Source of the DNA: Gracilaria domingensis
Taxonomy: Eukaryota > Rhodophyta > Florideophyceae > Gracilariales > Gracilariaceae
Assembly: GCA_022539475.1 (NCBI GenBank)
Contig: VCMS01000169.1
Coordinates: forward strand, 425,655-489,654
DNA: 64,000 nt
Reading direction: 5' to 3'
Positions 43,271-56,589 of this stretch are shown piece by piece. The translations under genes were made by a program, and so were the position numbers. Position 1 is the first letter of the stretch. The number at the start of each line of letters is the position of its first letter. The notes beneath the pieces are model-generated. The model saw only the letters and a program-made list of their open reading frames with translations. It was not told the DNA's origin and ran no database searches.

Positions 43271-44610
43271 GAGAACGAGAGAAAGCCCGAACCTGCTGGA
43301 TATCAGCTGACAAACAGATAAAATAACCTTGCATGAGTGTTCCGTCTCCACAATAGTGAGTTACAGGCACAATAGAAACCACCGTACCGACGGGAATCGC
43401 ACACTACGGAAATAGGAGAGTTCTATCGCCACGGACAGGACAAATTTTTTCTCGGAGAAACAACCACCGTACCGACGGGAATCACACACTACGGGAATAC
43501 GGTAGAAGTTTCAGCGGAAAAACCTTAAAACCTTATCCGGGCAGTAACTCATGCGGAAAACAACACAACAAACGACACCAGAATTGGGAGGGAGTCACAG
43601 TCAGATGACTACGAATAGTGGTCCTCCTAATCAATTGTGCGTTCTACACTTCCACAGCGGAATGAATGCAACACGACGTCGAATTGTCGGAAACAATCCA
43701 GGAAACCTGTGAACTTCAGAGTCACCCACGACACCGAGTCGGAAGCCCTTTGTACAGGCTCGACTTCTAAGTCGGGAGACCAAAATGTGGTGCAGAACCC
43801 CGCAAAGGGAGGAGACACGAAAGGCGTTCGGGATCTTCCCTCGAAGAGGTGAGGACAGCAGATAGAGCGCTCCCAGGAATGGTGCAACGAGTCGGGTGTA
43901 AGCCGAGACCAAACCGTCACGACGGGGGTAGCGAGCTCAAGAGAGTCGGCCTAAAAGTCGGGGGATGTTGTGTAGAAAACGGCGATGCCGGGCGTGAAGT
44001 GTCACGAGACAGACACACACACACTGATGTGGCACGGGCCGCGACGAGCGGGGCGAGCCACCAGATCAACAAAACGGGCAGAAAGAAACACCGGCACACG
44101 GGTCGTGCGTACCTGTTAAAAAGTGACACAAACAAGAAAAACAAGTAAAACAATACACACAATAGTGGCGGAAAGCTCCACAAGGAGGATGACTAGTCCC
44201 TCACCAGGTAGTGACTCTCCGCGAGGTGGCTATCACGCAACAGGGGTTCCTGAGTCAGAGCCAACACTTGCTTGGTGCGTTTACTTGCCCAGTGTGGGTC
44301 GAGCTCACTTACCTAAGTATGGTGGCCGACCCCACTGTCAGGGTGAGAATTAGTAGAATATTCTAATTATCTAAAACGTTAGAAATAATACTAATTCTCC
44401 CTATGAATGGGCGTGGCAAGCACTACACGTGTGTGAAGAATCCAGCAAAGCTGTGTACACGACCGTGACCAATTCCCATTGTGACCATTTCCAAGTAATT
44501 GGCGAATTCGCGTACAACTCATAAAGAGCTACACCTCACCTCCGAACCGGAGCGATTAGTATGAATCGCATAGGCGACGAACTTCCGCGAAACGCGTTGC
44601 TCTACAGTCC
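43271..44610. other. Leader or LTR region of the left-facing gypsy fossil
   Basis: No gene. A direct repeat CACCGTACCGACGGGAATC occurs at about 43381 and 43467 with shared flanks. The stretch near 44180-44360 has CCACTGTCAGGGTG, found inverted at about 12291, and an AT-rich inverted motif AGAATATTCT. Its place upstream of the Gag start suggests an LTR and untranslated leader, but the LTR ends are not defined. Confidence 0.35.
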
Positions 44611-45345
44611 TCATCTCCAGGTTTTCCCGGTTAGCTTCATGCTGATAGCTCTTTGGTAACAAGCTTTGTATCGTGTACACTCAGCTCTAATCTTGTCCCA
44701 GTTCTTACGGAAGCCGTCCAATGAGCGCCTATCCCACCTGCGGCTGTCTAGACTGCAACCAGGCTTCTGCAAGCTGCAAGCATTTCTTGGCCTAGCTTTG
44801 TCTTTGATGAATATGGCACGTATGCGGCGACCATGCTCCGCCGCAGACATCCCCGACCCAATTGATAGATCAGTGGACGCGGCAGAAGCATCTCAGACTA
44901 GGGCTATCGTCTCTTCTTTGTCCCACGCAATATTACGGACTTTAGCTTGAAGATGCGGTCCCTGTGCATGCGTTTTACCTTCTCCCGTTGCCATCTCGGC
45001 GCGTTCATTGACCTTTCCTTGATGCCGCTTCTCGCGCAGCGCATTTACACTCTCCCCTCCAGAGCTATTCTCGATTTCTTGCGTCATTGCGACAAGAATG
45101 GTGAAGAACCTTCGAGTTGCAGAAGAAATTTGCACGTCAAGTTCCAGTAATGTCCTACTACATCGCCATAGATGTTATACACGGAAAACGAAGTACAGCT
45201 GCTTTGTACTGTGCGCGTGTGAATGTGACATTCCTGTTTGCCTCGTTTCTTACGTGTTCCTTCCCGCGAAAAACAAATTCGAAGCAACCTGCGAAGACAC
45301 ATTCCTATCCCGCTTTATTGCAAACAACAGCGGTGCCAATTATTG
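44611..45345. other. Intergenic, nothing recognised
   Basis: About 730 bases with short frames only. No motif, RNA gene or repeat could be supported. Confidence 0.3.
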
Positions 45346-46376
45346 TCAACGCATCCCTGCTGGAGCCTCGTAGCGGCAACGCCCACAATGTTGTGCAGAA
45401 GCGGGTGCGTATTTGGGGTGCACTTTTTGCGGGATGGAGTACTTGGCGGCAGCTGCGACAGCGGCTGCACCAGAACTAGCCACTGTCGCGCCTTTGGCAT
45501 TGCTCGACCGTTTTAACGGCAAAGTGGTGCTCGTGGCGAGAGTATGTGTGGGCCGAAAATTACGTTGCGACATGGGCGCTTGTGAGTGCAGATGGGAGGC
45601 AGAATCCATTGCCTGCTCTAGTCGCACCACGGCCAGTAAGGCACGGTTCGACACGGAAAGAGCGGGGTCTTATAACTGTAGAGGCATTGAAACGGGCAGG
45701 GCGGCAGGGTGAATTATGAGTTCAGAGATGAGAGAAATGACAAAGGGGGAGTTAGTAGGGCTTGTGCCGAGCGGAATGACCGTAACTGAGGCGGAGATAG
45801 AAGGCACTGGTGCGACACTGCGCATGGACCCGGCCTGACTTAAGAAGTGGGTGGGCGCCGGCGTGGACGTTTGGGAGGCTAGTGCGGCGTCGAATTGTAG
45901 GGTGGGTGCGTTGATGGCGGTGGGAACCGTGCACTGGCATAATGGGGTCGGCCTTCGTGCTGTTAATGCGCTCCTTGGCGAGGAGGCCGGAGTAGACGTG
46001 GGAGGTGTTACAAGTGAAGTAGTCGAACAGATCAAGGTTAACGTCGTTTTAGTACATCGGTCGTGGTCATACCCTCGAGCTTGAAGAGGGATGTGGACAG
46101 TTAGGGAACTGCGGCGGCAGCGGCGGCGGCAGTGAAGGTGGACACGGGCGGCATGAAGAGCGCGGTGGAGCGGGACATATTGGAGGGAAAGGCCTCGTAG
46201 AATTGGGGCGCGGCGGCGCAGGCGGGTGGAAGTGGAAGAAGCACGCCGTCGCAAGTGCGCCGGCCTGGACCGGCGACCAAGGAGGAGGCGCCCTTCAACC
46301 GCAGACGGAGCGCCAGAGGTGGCGGCACGCTGTGCGCTGCCAGAGGTGCGGTCTTTTGTTTGGGAGCACGACCCAA
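45346..46376 (-). mobile_element. Decayed Ala/Pro-rich sequence, possibly Gag-like
   Basis: Minus-strand frames are rich in Ala, Pro, Ser and Thr, with an Ala run and an APQFYEAF stretch that recalls APFSFYEAY of the 11.5-12.1 kb proline-rich fossil. The sequence is broken (several breaks) and no polymerase domain is attached. Membership of the same Gag-like family is a guess. Confidence 0.25.
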
Positions 46377-46516
46377 AATCCTGCCATTTTGGGTTAGCCC
46401 TTAACTTTTACGCAAGTGTTTTGGGAAATACGTAGACGAGTAGGGTACCCAAGCTGTCCAAAAATCGGACTAAAGCTTACTCTATGGGTTTTGGGCAGAC
46501 CGGTGGGGACGCCCGT
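46377..46516. other. Short spacer
   Basis: A direct repeat of CCCAAAATC..TTTTGGG type (46372-46392) forms a small hairpin CCAAAATCCTGCCATTTTGG. Nothing else is seen. Confidence 0.3.
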
Positions 46517-46640
46517 AGTAGCCACTGCGCAACGCATGAGGACGGTCGGTGTTCTGATTAAAAGAAATCAGACACTCCCTGCTTCTCGAGAGATGTCCAG
46601 ATCTATACACAATGTGTGCACTTACGTGAAAATCCAAAAT
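46517..46640 (+). repeat. Direct repeat, left copy, flanking the DIRS-like fossil
   Basis: About 120 bases with GACGGTC(G/A)GT, AAATCAGACACTCC and TGCTTCTC, matching 50717-50842 in the same orientation at roughly 80 percent by eye. The pair brackets the DIRS-like fossil, so these may be its terminal or split repeats. Confidence 0.45.
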
Positions 46641-47500
46641 ACATTGGAGATTGGTCATACGCTCGAACGCATATGTCCGAAAAACTAATGAGAAGCGGTG
46701 GTGACTGAGATGCGCGAATCGAAATAAATGGCAAACATGTTCTCAGAAACTCAATCCATGCGCTGCATAATCCAAATTCGCGAGAAGCCCGAGCAGAGTA
46801 ATTAGTTGAAGCCTCCAATTCTCGAGCTATAAGACGCGTAGGTAACACTCAGGTGGCAGCTGAATACCAAGGCGCCGTATGACCGTGTCCACTGCGGCCG
46901 ACAGTGGCACACGGGAAAGTTCCCTTTAGAACAACAACTCCGTTAATGGTTTTATGGCAACCCCCTTGCGGCGCAGGGCGACAGGAGAGGTGTTTACGTC
47001 CCACTGAGGTGAGTAGTTAATACGTACAAGTAAAGGTCTTCTTCGCGGATTGAATCCTGCACCTTTTCTAAGCAAGAAGAGAACAAACAATCCGGCATCT
47101 GCCTAATTAAGATCCGCAGGTCGTACGGCCTCAACAAAAACAGAGCGCACTTGAAAGATGAATGAAAGTATCACCACCGCCCTGGCAAGCGTATTTTCTG
47201 GTCCATAGATGGTATTCCATATTGCAACATGCACTTAGCAAATGTCGCGGATATACATATCCTGATGGTGGTCTCGGGAGAACGTTTATGCTAACTTCTG
47301 GCGTAAGCCATCATCAATGCACGCACCAGGGGAATAATAGTTGGTTATTGGACGTGATAAAGTTTGTGATATTGTGAAACCGCCGAGATGTACTGTGGAA
47401 GTGACGTGGCACCTATGCGGACCTCCAAAGAGAATTATCCGTTATAAGCCAGCACATCAGCTTCGCTTGCATGCAAAGGACAGCGATCTTTCTCATCGCA
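46641..47500. other. Intergenic, nothing recognised
   Basis: About 860 bases between the left repeat and the fossil coding part. Short frames have no family motif. Confidence 0.3.
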
Positions 47501-49660
47501 GAAACGCAACCATCTAGATATTTGAGAAGCGTGATTCTTCCATGTTGCATAAGACCATCCATAGTAGGAAAGAAGCCAGGCCGCTTCTTCGGCTCACCCT
47601 GGCGCCAGGCCAGCCCCTGCTCGCACGAGAATTGTAGCTCTCAATTTTGACTTCCAAACCACACTCAGTTCCTGATTGAGAGGACGAGACCCCAGCGAGG
47701 GTTCGGAGATTTGCCGCTCGCGCTGAACAGTACGCCATCAGCCACTCGTTGGTCTACATAGACCATACGACAACTCAATTGCACTAAGCGCGCCAACCTG
47801 GCCTGAGCGGGCCGATTGGGAGCTATCAGTAACCCCTTGGTTCGCTCGACCTCTACCTCGCGGACCACTACTGGCAGAAGCTCGAATGGTGGGGCCCACA
47901 GTCTCCTCAAACCGTGGGACCATGATCAGTGTAGCTTTTCCGTGAGATATTTATGACCGGCTCGATGCAGTTCGTTGAGCGGACGAAGCAGGAACGCCAT
48001 CTTGTCTGAGCCATGTTCGCGCCGGATTGATTCGATAAACGCGTCCATTGCTCGAATATCAACCAGGTCCCATGTGCGGAAGAGTCGGGTTGCGAATTTG
48101 TTAAACGCTGTAGGAATCCATCGGGGTTCCAGGTTCACCCCGAGAAGCTTGAGGAGAATGCGCAGCTTGGGAAGCTGGCTCATCACGGCAGGAGAAGCGT
48201 CCACCATCGCGTTGATCACCGATACCACTGCTTGATTGTCCTCTTGCACCAGAATCCGGCGGACTGCGGGAGTGGCGACGCAGTTCGCAAAGTGGTTGAC
48301 CAGTAGAAGGTGCACCGCGCGTAGCTCCGTGACGGTGATATTCTGGGCCCGTTCTTCCCCCGTACAGAAACCTTGACCCTCCTACAAACCCGCGGCACGG
48401 GGTGCCATATCGAGTACCAAAGTTCCAACAAAGCCGATATCGGCCGCGTCCGCATGCATGCACAAGTACTTTGGGACCCGATGAATATCTCGACCTTGTC
48501 CTCTGGTCAGTGCTCTCCAGTATCGCAGGTCGCGAAGAGACTGTCGAGGGAGGCGAACCCGTGCCTCACTGACCATGCGTTTCCCCGTGGAAGTCAGAAG
48601 GACTGAGCTTCGCTCTCTGCGCTCGGCTGCAACCATGTCGCAGTAGATCGACCGCGTGTAGAAGCGAGATAACGCAAGTGCCATGGACAGAGACACACAG
48701 ATGACGAAGAACGTACGAAAGAGCGCAGCTGGGAGCAATCTCTTGTTGCGCTCGGCGATGAGAAGGACCTTCTTGGCCAGGCGCTCCATTCGTTCTACCT
48801 TCTCGTCGGTCACATAAATTTTCATGCGCTGAGTATCGATGCACATGCCAACGTGGTCGATTCGTGTAGTCCCCTGCCAGCAGCCTTTTCTTGGATGCCG
48901 AACTACGCCCAGACGATCGAAGAGGGCAGAGAGAGGTTCTCAAGCTGTGGCGCAGTCGTCCGGGGTGGAAGTTCGGTGGGCTGGCGATGGCGCCAACAAA
49001 ACGTCGTCTGTGTACGGTAGGAGTCGATAACCAACGCGCTGCGGATATGGCGAACCAAAATCCTCATCATCTTCATAAACTATAGGGCGGAGCGGCTTCA
49101 CCCGAAGGGCAGGGCAACCGAGCGGTGGTAATGACCTCCATAACGAAACAAAAAATAGTCCCGTATACCCGGATGGAGATATATATGCCGATAATCCCTT
49201 TTCACATCCCACGACATAAGCTTGTCGCCCCGCTGCAGATCCAAGGCACAGGAGGGTATAGGCTACATGCGAACTGTGCCTTTGGGCCAACGCAGGCTTT
49301 GCCAGTGAAAGTTGACGACGAACCGCCCCTTTCGCCCGTCTCTCAGACCATTCCACGTTGTAAATGCTCACGATATCATACAACTACGTTTCAAGCAGGA
49401 TTGAGCGTAATCTTTCGAAAGTTTTCCTAAATTCTAGTCTGGATCCCTTCTGTGAGGTCGCCCAAAGGAAAATCTTTGTCTGCGTCGGTTTGGGGACTAT
49501 CCCCGGGTTTTTCGCAATGCAGAAACGGCTTCGCTGGCATGTCTTCCATGTCATACCGAATAGCTCTGACCATGAACTCTGAGGCCCAGATAGATTGCAA
49601 TGCGTCAGCCCTTCGGGAATTCTTTTACCACAGGGGTTCTGCCCCGGAACCATCTGTGGC
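47500..49660 (-). mobile_element. DIRS-like retroelement fossil (reverse transcriptase and RNase H)
   Basis: Read leftward: a reverse transcriptase part (about 49.4-48.9 kb) with ALPFGLSRS and the catalytic YTDDVLL; a thumb-like stretch with CIDTQRMKIYVTDEKVERM, which is characteristic of DIRS-group polymerases; and RNase H (about 48.5-47.9 kb; LCMHADAADIGFVG, VQEDNQAVVSVINAM, WIPTAFNKFATRLF). No tyrosine recombinase was recognised. It is broken, with several breaks. Direct repeats at 46517-46640 and 50717-50842 lie outside it. Confidence 0.6.
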
Positions 49661-49680
49661 GCCTCTCTCCAGAGGTGGCA

Positions 49681-50100
49681 TCATTCGTTCTGGGTGGAAC
49701 TCTGTCCACCCTTTTCTTTCTTAGCCCTCTCAATCCTAGCTTTGGCCAGTTGTTTGGAAGCCTCGACTTCAAGCTTGGGGCTGAGGGCCTCTCTGTCAGT
49801 GCGATAATTGTTCGAAAAGACGGTATCGTGCCCCTGCTCTACCAGGAATGACATCTCTCTCGCTGTCCCCATACCTTGTTCAGTAATATCTCGAAAGTAC
49901 CGTGCACGCATTGAGAGAACCTCGAGAGTGGCCTTGAAGGCCTCTTTTGGCAAGAACAGGAGTCTTCCGAACTGCTCGACATCACCAGAGCTCGAACAAA
50001 GATGGGACAGCGCAGCGAGCTCGCTAGCAAGACCCATTGTCATTGAATCATCATGCGGCGGTAAATGAAATTGATGCCTTTCAATAAAATGTAAGAGCAC
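49681..50100 (-). mobile_element. Possible Gag-like part of the DIRS-like fossil
   Basis: A 139-codon minus-strand frame, helical and charged at its C-terminus (KARIERAKKEKG), directly upstream of the reverse transcriptase on the same strand. It has no defining motif; its position suggests a first-ORF product. Part of a broken element. Confidence 0.3.
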
Positions 50101-51316
50101 TTTCCAGGAATTTAATTCTTCTAGAAGTCACACTCATGGAAATGCCAGTGAAACAAAAACTTACTTATTTTTCAATGACGTTGGTCATATTACCTTACTA
50201 CACCAGTCATCTTGTGTGCAAGTCTACTGAACACCCTTTTAGTTTTCCCTTAACAAGTTTTGCCTGGGGCCCTGTCGCGGTCCAATCACCGGCGGTACTA
50301 AGGTACTCCCATTCCTTTGCGGACATTCGGTCCTTAGCTTAGCCTTCAAATCGTTGGGAAAGGCGTCGGCTTGCGGCTTGAAGTATCCAAAATGCGTGAT
50401 GGGTACGTGGCGTCTCCTTTCGAAAACACTCTCTTCTTCGACCTACTTCGCGTTCAATTCGCTTACAACTGCCGCAAAGTTCAGTCTCGTATGTTTGAGT
50501 GGGCTCCACGCGAGATGCACTAGAGAGGCGGCTTCGCCGGTGGTCTCTGGTAGCGGTGAAGATGTCGCTGAAGCTTTTGATTCGGTGTGATCAGCCATTG
50601 CGCTCTGTTCGCGCAAGTATCGAAGATGTCGCCGCCCTGAACGTTGGGGGTACTTTCTCGAAACGAGAAATAAACATACCAATGGACCTATTGTGCTTAG
50701 CGCCGAGCGAACTACTAACAGTAACCACTGTGCGACGCATCGGGACGGTCAGTATTCTGATTGAAACAAATCAGACACTCCGTGCTTCTCAAGGGATCTT
50801 CAGATCCATACAAAATGTGTACAGTTACGTCAATAAAAGACACTCGGAAAAGTCCTTATCAAAAACAAATATTATAAGGGACGTTGAGTACATAGCCAAC
50901 CGCCAAACCCTTGGGTACGCATACAGTTGCAGATGTTAAATACGTTGTGTTTTACAGAGATGAAACGCGTTCGTTTATAACTCCAAGGAGTTCGGATAGC
51001 AATATCCGCCGGTCTCCGCACGGTCACCAGGGCCCTGGAGCCTTTCCTACATAAATGAGTCGTTATTTGTATGGTTTTGACACGGATTAGAACCCTGTTC
51101 CCTTCCAAATCACGTCGCGGCAGGTCGTCCCGCTCTTAGTAAGCGAAAAAACATAAAACTCAGGACGCTCTCCTATGCGCCCTGACGACCGGTCGCCTCC
51201 CACCCCACCAGAAGCTCGGTCCAACGTCGATGGCTTCTGCAATGGATTCAGGCGTTTCGTTCCCGAAGCCGGCTTTTAAGTCCTCCGGTACTTCTAACGA
51301 GTCGTCATTGGCTGCC
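50101..51316. other. Spacer with the right copy of the flanking repeat
   Basis: No gene is supported. The right copy of the direct repeat lies at about 50717-50842. The rest is unremarkable apart from short minus-strand frames of no known family. Confidence 0.35.
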
Positions 51317-51860
51317 TTATTGCTTATATCTTTGAAAGATAGCGCTAAAAGGCGTCCGTTCTGTCTCCTGAGCTGTACTTGAGACTTGCCTCTTAATCTT
51401 GTGTTCTACCTCTTTTAGATGCTCTTCAAATTCGAAGACCATGGTTTTGAGTAGGAGTCTTCCGAGCAAATCCTCAGCTATGTCCTTGTCGGCGATGAGG
51501 AAATTTACTTCGGATATACGCACCGGGAGTTCCGTGTTCGGTAAGATGATCATCAGTGAAAGCGTAGTTCTCCTTGATGCGGTGGATGGCCCACTGGGTC
51601 TTCCTCCTGTAAAAGCTGGATCTGATTTCATTGGAGTCTCTAACTGCTCACAGGGTATTTGGGGATGCTTCTCTCGGGTGGCTTTAAACACGGTTGAGAG
51701 CACTGTGGAGAAATTTGCTCCTGAGTCACCTAAAGCAACTTCTCTTACGTCATTTAGAATCACTGCGTGCCGTTCATTTTCTTCGCGGGCTTGGCATACG
51801 ACGAGAGACGAACCGATGCGATCTCCGACTTGTTCCTCTTCTCCGCGAAATTTTTTCTAG
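51317..51860 (-). mobile_element. Retropepsin-like fossil fragment
   Basis: The minus-strand frame contains EVALGDSGANFSTV, an aspartic-protease D-S-G motif in its usual setting, and later LIADKDIAEDLLGRLLL, matching the ILG-type flap-distal block of retropepsins. It is followed by a charged stretch. It is a detached fragment of an LTR-type element; no polymerase of its own is attached. Broken or truncated at both sides. Confidence 0.5.
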
Positions 51861-52217
51861 TAATTACTTGCGTTTCGCCTTTGAGGTGACGCGTCTGTGT
51901 TCTCGTCTTTCTAGTTAGGAGTCCAAAAATGCTAGTTTCGAAATCCTAGTTTTTCATATGTTTAATTGCACTTTCTGTAGTTTCCACTCGGAGGAAACAC
52001 TAGAGAAAATTACGACTAATGAATGATTCCGAGATATGCTAAAGTAAGCTATGTTTTTGATACTAGACATCTAAAACTAGCAAGTATGAAAGATGGCAGA
52101 ACCGTACTTCCAGTCCTTCACTTTTGCTAGTGCTCTAGGTGAGTGGGCCCATTCGGGTGGCCCACCAACGGACCACATGGGAAGCCCAGAGAAAGGACCA
52201 GTCTGGACCGAACGCAG
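51861..52217. other. Spacer left of transposon T2
   Basis: AT-rich, then from 52090 mixed sequence with a GGGCCCATTCGGGTGGCCC inverted motif near 52147. It is not shared with the DNA left of T1, so T2 homology starts sharply at 52218. Confidence 0.3.
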
Positions 52218-55200
52218 CGTCTGTCTCTTGCAGATGCTAGTTTTTGGCGAGGGTCGTCCAGAAATTGGCAAGGGTCGTCCAGTAAATTTTTTGAAAAAAT
52301 ATCGAGATCAATTATTTCAAAATTTGGAGATAATTGCTTGGGTCGTCCAGAATCGCTGTGCAGTAAATACTGGTGGGTTTTCCACTCATGCTAGTTCTTT
52401 AATCGAGGGCTACCTGAACCGTATTTCGCGAAGTCTAGTTTCAGTTTCCATTAAGGTGCACATTACACGATACCTTCTGCGGAATGATACCCTGCAACGC
52501 ATGGAATACTAGTGCTAGTACAGATGATGCCCATTATGAAATCATACCGTTTTATTCGTATCTATTCTTCTATCGACCGCTTTTGCTAGCCACTACTTCG
52601 CTATATTACATGTACCATTTCCCCATGATGGAGCGGGTGTAGGCGCAATCTGCGGAAGATGCCGCAGAGGGCACCTGCACCAAAGTGCGTTATCGGTAGA
52701 ACAAATACGCACTCCGAGAGGATGAGGCGCGAAGCGTCTCATCCTCTCCGTTCCTCATGTAGGGAACCATGCCCAGATGCATGGTTCCCTACTTGAGGAA
52801 CCTGCGCCTGCAACTCGTGAGCTACGTCCGCATCAAAAGTCATTTACCTGTATACGCAAGCAGAAAGTATCCATAAGTTAGTCAATGATCCGTTGGATAC
52901 ATTTGAAATGCGATGGAACGTACCATTGATAAAACAAAACAGAAACGTTGCGCTAGAAAAGTCGAGGGACCTAGTAACTCGCAAACGGAAGAAGAAGCAG
53001 GAAAGAGATCGGTTAGATTACCAGCCCACCATCATCGTAAAGCGCGAAAGGTGTCGAAGCGAGAACTCACAAGCAAGGACACCAAGAATGCCCATGCAGC
53101 AAACATACCGCAAGATGCGTTAAACGAGAGAGCAGTCTATGTCCCAACCAAGTACCAGAATCGCCTATCCCGAACAGCCAGAGATCGATCTCGAGGGACG
53201 AAATGAAATTGGTCGTTTACCTGTATACGCAAGCAGAAAGTATCAATAAGTTACTCAATGCTCCGTTGGATACATTTGAAATGCGATGGAACGTACCATT
53301 GATAGAGCAAAACAGAAACGTTGCGCTAGAAAAGTCGAGGGACCTAGTAACTCGCAAAAGTAACCCAAAGCCTTTTTCCTCCCATTTACATGTCGCAGAG
53401 TGCGAAGAGACGTGGTGAGGATTGGTTAGTTTAGAACAAAGATACGTAGAAGGATATGGAAGCACGTACGAAAAGACTGCATGGAAAGACTGCACGGGAT
53501 ACATCCGTGAGATACGGATGCTGTCCGCTTTATGGAGGCGTCCGACGAGGGCGGAGAAAGAGAATGAGGTACGCTTCATGTCCGCTTAATGGAATCCATT
53601 AAGCAGAGATGAAGCGTACTTCATTCTCTTTCTGAGAAAGCTACTTCGTAGCGAATTCGAGGGCGGAAAAAAGTACGACGGAGCGGAGTAGAACGCGAGA
53701 ATGGCACGGATCACGACGGTAACAGAAGGTCGGACGTCGGATGGGCGGCAGCGGCGGCGGAGGGAAGAGATTTATTTTTCTGTGCGAGATTGGACAAGTG
53801 TACAGCGTACAACGTTGGGAAACCCAGGTTTATAACCAGTGGTAGATAATACGAGAAGTACACCCTTGTGTTGAGGTCGACGTGTACCTACGTTCCTTCT
53901 TGAACGAAAGCACGTGATTTAAACTCAAAATATATTCTCCGTTCTCAGCTTGACGTCGATCTTGACTGTCGTTCGACCTCTTTCTCCCTTTGGACGACCT
54001 TCCCTTGCAGTCTTTGTCGTCCTTTCTCGTTCTTTTCTTCTTCCTATGGTCTACTACTGTACACATAAGAAGCGTGGGTGCCACTTCGTTACTGGCCGAG
54101 GAGTCTTATCTCTTCAACAGCATGTCAACCATTGCCCGTTTTTGTCTGAAAGCAGCGCTGGAAGACGACAATAGCCGGCCCATTCGGAGAAGCAAGCGTC
54201 TTAAGCTTTCCGCGCGCGCGGCCGCATCTTCCGAAACGGTCACTGCCCCTTGTCGCCTTCCCGAGCCTCCGGTGTCCGAGGACATCGTCGATCCCACTCC
54301 GTGCGCCCCTCCCATTCCGCACACTTCGCATTGTGTTTCTCCTTCTCCGGGTCCCGCGTCATTAGAGCGAGAACACGGAAGCAGTTCCCGCCCAGTGCCT
54401 TCTGAGAAGGCCCTTGGTGATTTGCATATGGATTATCTCACGGTTTGTCTGGCTTCAGTAGCTTCCAACCTTGGTCATCTTGAAGCAGACGAGCCAATTG
54501 GTCTACTTCGGGACCCGCGATTCTCGCAAAAGCGATTCAACGAGACCATAACAAGTTCCAAGCACTGTACAGAACTGAAGAACGCCATTTTCGAACGATA
54601 CGCCTCAAAGGACGGTTTCAATCGCAGAACTGTCTCGCCAGAAGGATGTAAGTTCAGCGCCACTCTCTACACGAGAGACCCCGTTCAGACACTTGTGAAA
54701 CAGCTCCAGTTGGCTAACAACGAAAACACATTCTTCCACCTTATACCTCAGACCCACTCCACGAAAATATCTGACCTCATGTCCGGCTCTCTCGCAAGAG
54801 ACGCCAGCTCAAAACTTAAGGAAATGGTCATGGGCTCTTTGGATAGTAGAATAGTGTGGTACTCCCAAGAAATAAGTTACAGTGAATCTTTCGTAGGTCT
54901 TCTGCAGGTATACACCGATAAGTCTTCAACAACTCTAAAGCAAACATCGGTTACCACCTATCCTCTTCACTTCATATTTCTCAACTTCTCCGACGAGCTT
55001 CGCCGTAAATGTATCCGTGATGACCTCGCAGTAGTGGCATATTTCCCTACCACACTGATCGAGGTTTCCGCATCTGAAGCAGATGCAATGCCATTCGTTT
55101 CTAGCAAGTCTCTACGCGAGTCCAGGATGCAAATCCTTCAAGAATCTCTTCGTCAAGTCCTGGAGCCCATTCTAAATCTCACGCAGAAAGGTTTTCAGTT

Positions 55201-56589
55201 CATCGGCGAAGACAAACTAAGTCGAGTGTGCCATCCTCTGCTTGCAAGTTATTGTGCGGGTATTCCTGAGGCTAAGGACATTCTGTCCATTCTTCATGGG
55301 ACCAAAACGGAAAGCCCGTGTCATAGATGCAAAGCCCCTCGCTCATCTTTATGCAGTCCTATTCCCACCTCATTCAACGGACGTTCTCAAAAGCACACGA
55401 AAAGCATCCGAAAGACATACACAGCTTTCTTGCAACATGCACAAAAAGACGAGGCGGAAAGACGTCCACGTCGTGCGAGGGACAGGAGATCTCAAGCGGA
55501 TACTCTGATGCGTTCAAATTCCATATCTCTCATTCCTTCGTTCCTCGAAACTTCCTTAAGCCTTGGAATGATCCCGGGATTGTCTCTATACAGTCTGTTC
55601 TCATTCGAACCATTACACAACTTGCATCTCGGCATCTCAAAGCTGATAAAAACTGCCACACTCGAGAGACTGCAGTCAGACACCCTGTGCACCACAATAG
55701 GAACATCTGCATCTCGTTCATTTCGAACGATACGCACCCAACTCCTCAACCATGCAAACGCAATTCTAGCTGCCATAGAACGCGATTCTCCTGCCAAAGG
55801 TTTACATATCGATTTCTCCACGCAGGAGAAAGGCAAATCTTTGAATGGTATCTTCACGAAAGACGATCTCCGTGGAATGCTGGAGGCCAAAAACTACAAA
55901 GCACTTGACATGGTCTTTCCCTTCATAGGAGCCTTCTTTGACATATGCTGTGGAGAACAGGACGTTGCCCCAATCACAACCGTTTTCTCTCAGTACTCGG
56001 ACTTGCTCTCGACCTTATTCAGATACAATCGTGACCCGTATTGGACTGAAAGCTCTCTCCTGTGTCTTAGTTCGGAGATTGAAGCCTTCAAGCGTTCCGC
56101 AACAAAGATTCTGGCGGATTTTCATCCCTCCAGACTGGGAACTCTGAAGTTTCATCTTCTCGATCATCTCTTGGACGATATTCGCCGTCTGGGAAGTATC
56201 AAGTACTACGACGCAGGCATATACGAACATGCACACCTGCTATTTAAAAGACAAGAAAAGAACCACACTCTTCCGTTCCCTCGTCATTCCAAAGCGGAGA
56301 CTATCGTAGAGTTAACTCCTTGGTACGGGATGGTTCCGGCTTCTGCACTACAGGGAACGGTCCATGTTGTTCGATCAAACTACCCTGCTCCACCTTTTTG
56401 TCCTCCACTTCACTGGTTTCAACAACGATTCTACATCAATCGATTCTATCATGATTCAGATGAAGGACCAACTGAGCACGTTGATCTTGTACAGCCTTAA
56501 ACATTAAGGGCTCCATCCTCTACATGTTCACCTTGTGGTGCCCTTTCTTGTGATCCTGTGCTACTTCCGAAATCGTTCATGTCCATTTC
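52218..56589. mobile_element. Plavaka-like DNA transposon, copy T2 (truncated)
   Basis: Corresponds to 12577-17538 of T1 at high identity. It keeps the hairpins (about 52717-52792, 53558-53634) and the 150-base direct repeats. It lacks about 630 bases that correspond to 16577-17208, and is cut on the right at 56589, where the fold-back palindromes of segment C begin. A short tandem copy of GGCGAGGGTCGTCCAG/GGCAAGGGTCGTCCAG near 52246-52278 is unique to T2. Confidence 0.65.
54046..56500 (+). pseudogene. Plavaka-like DDE transposase, copy 2 (shift near the start, internal deletion)
   Basis: ATG 54046 opens the zinc-finger start MVYYCTHKKRG but meets a stop at 54174, because a one-base gain near 54142 (GTTTTTGTCTG against GTTTCGACTG) shifts the frame. 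The main frame then runs without stop to 56500. It keeps LLQVYTDKSSTT and FSFEPLHNLHLGISKLI, and shows that the TAG of copy 1 was originally a Ser codon. The 630-base deletion near 56247 is in frame and removes about 210 codons of the C-terminal third. It ends in the same VDLVQP tail as copy 1. Inactive by inference. Confidence 0.65.
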
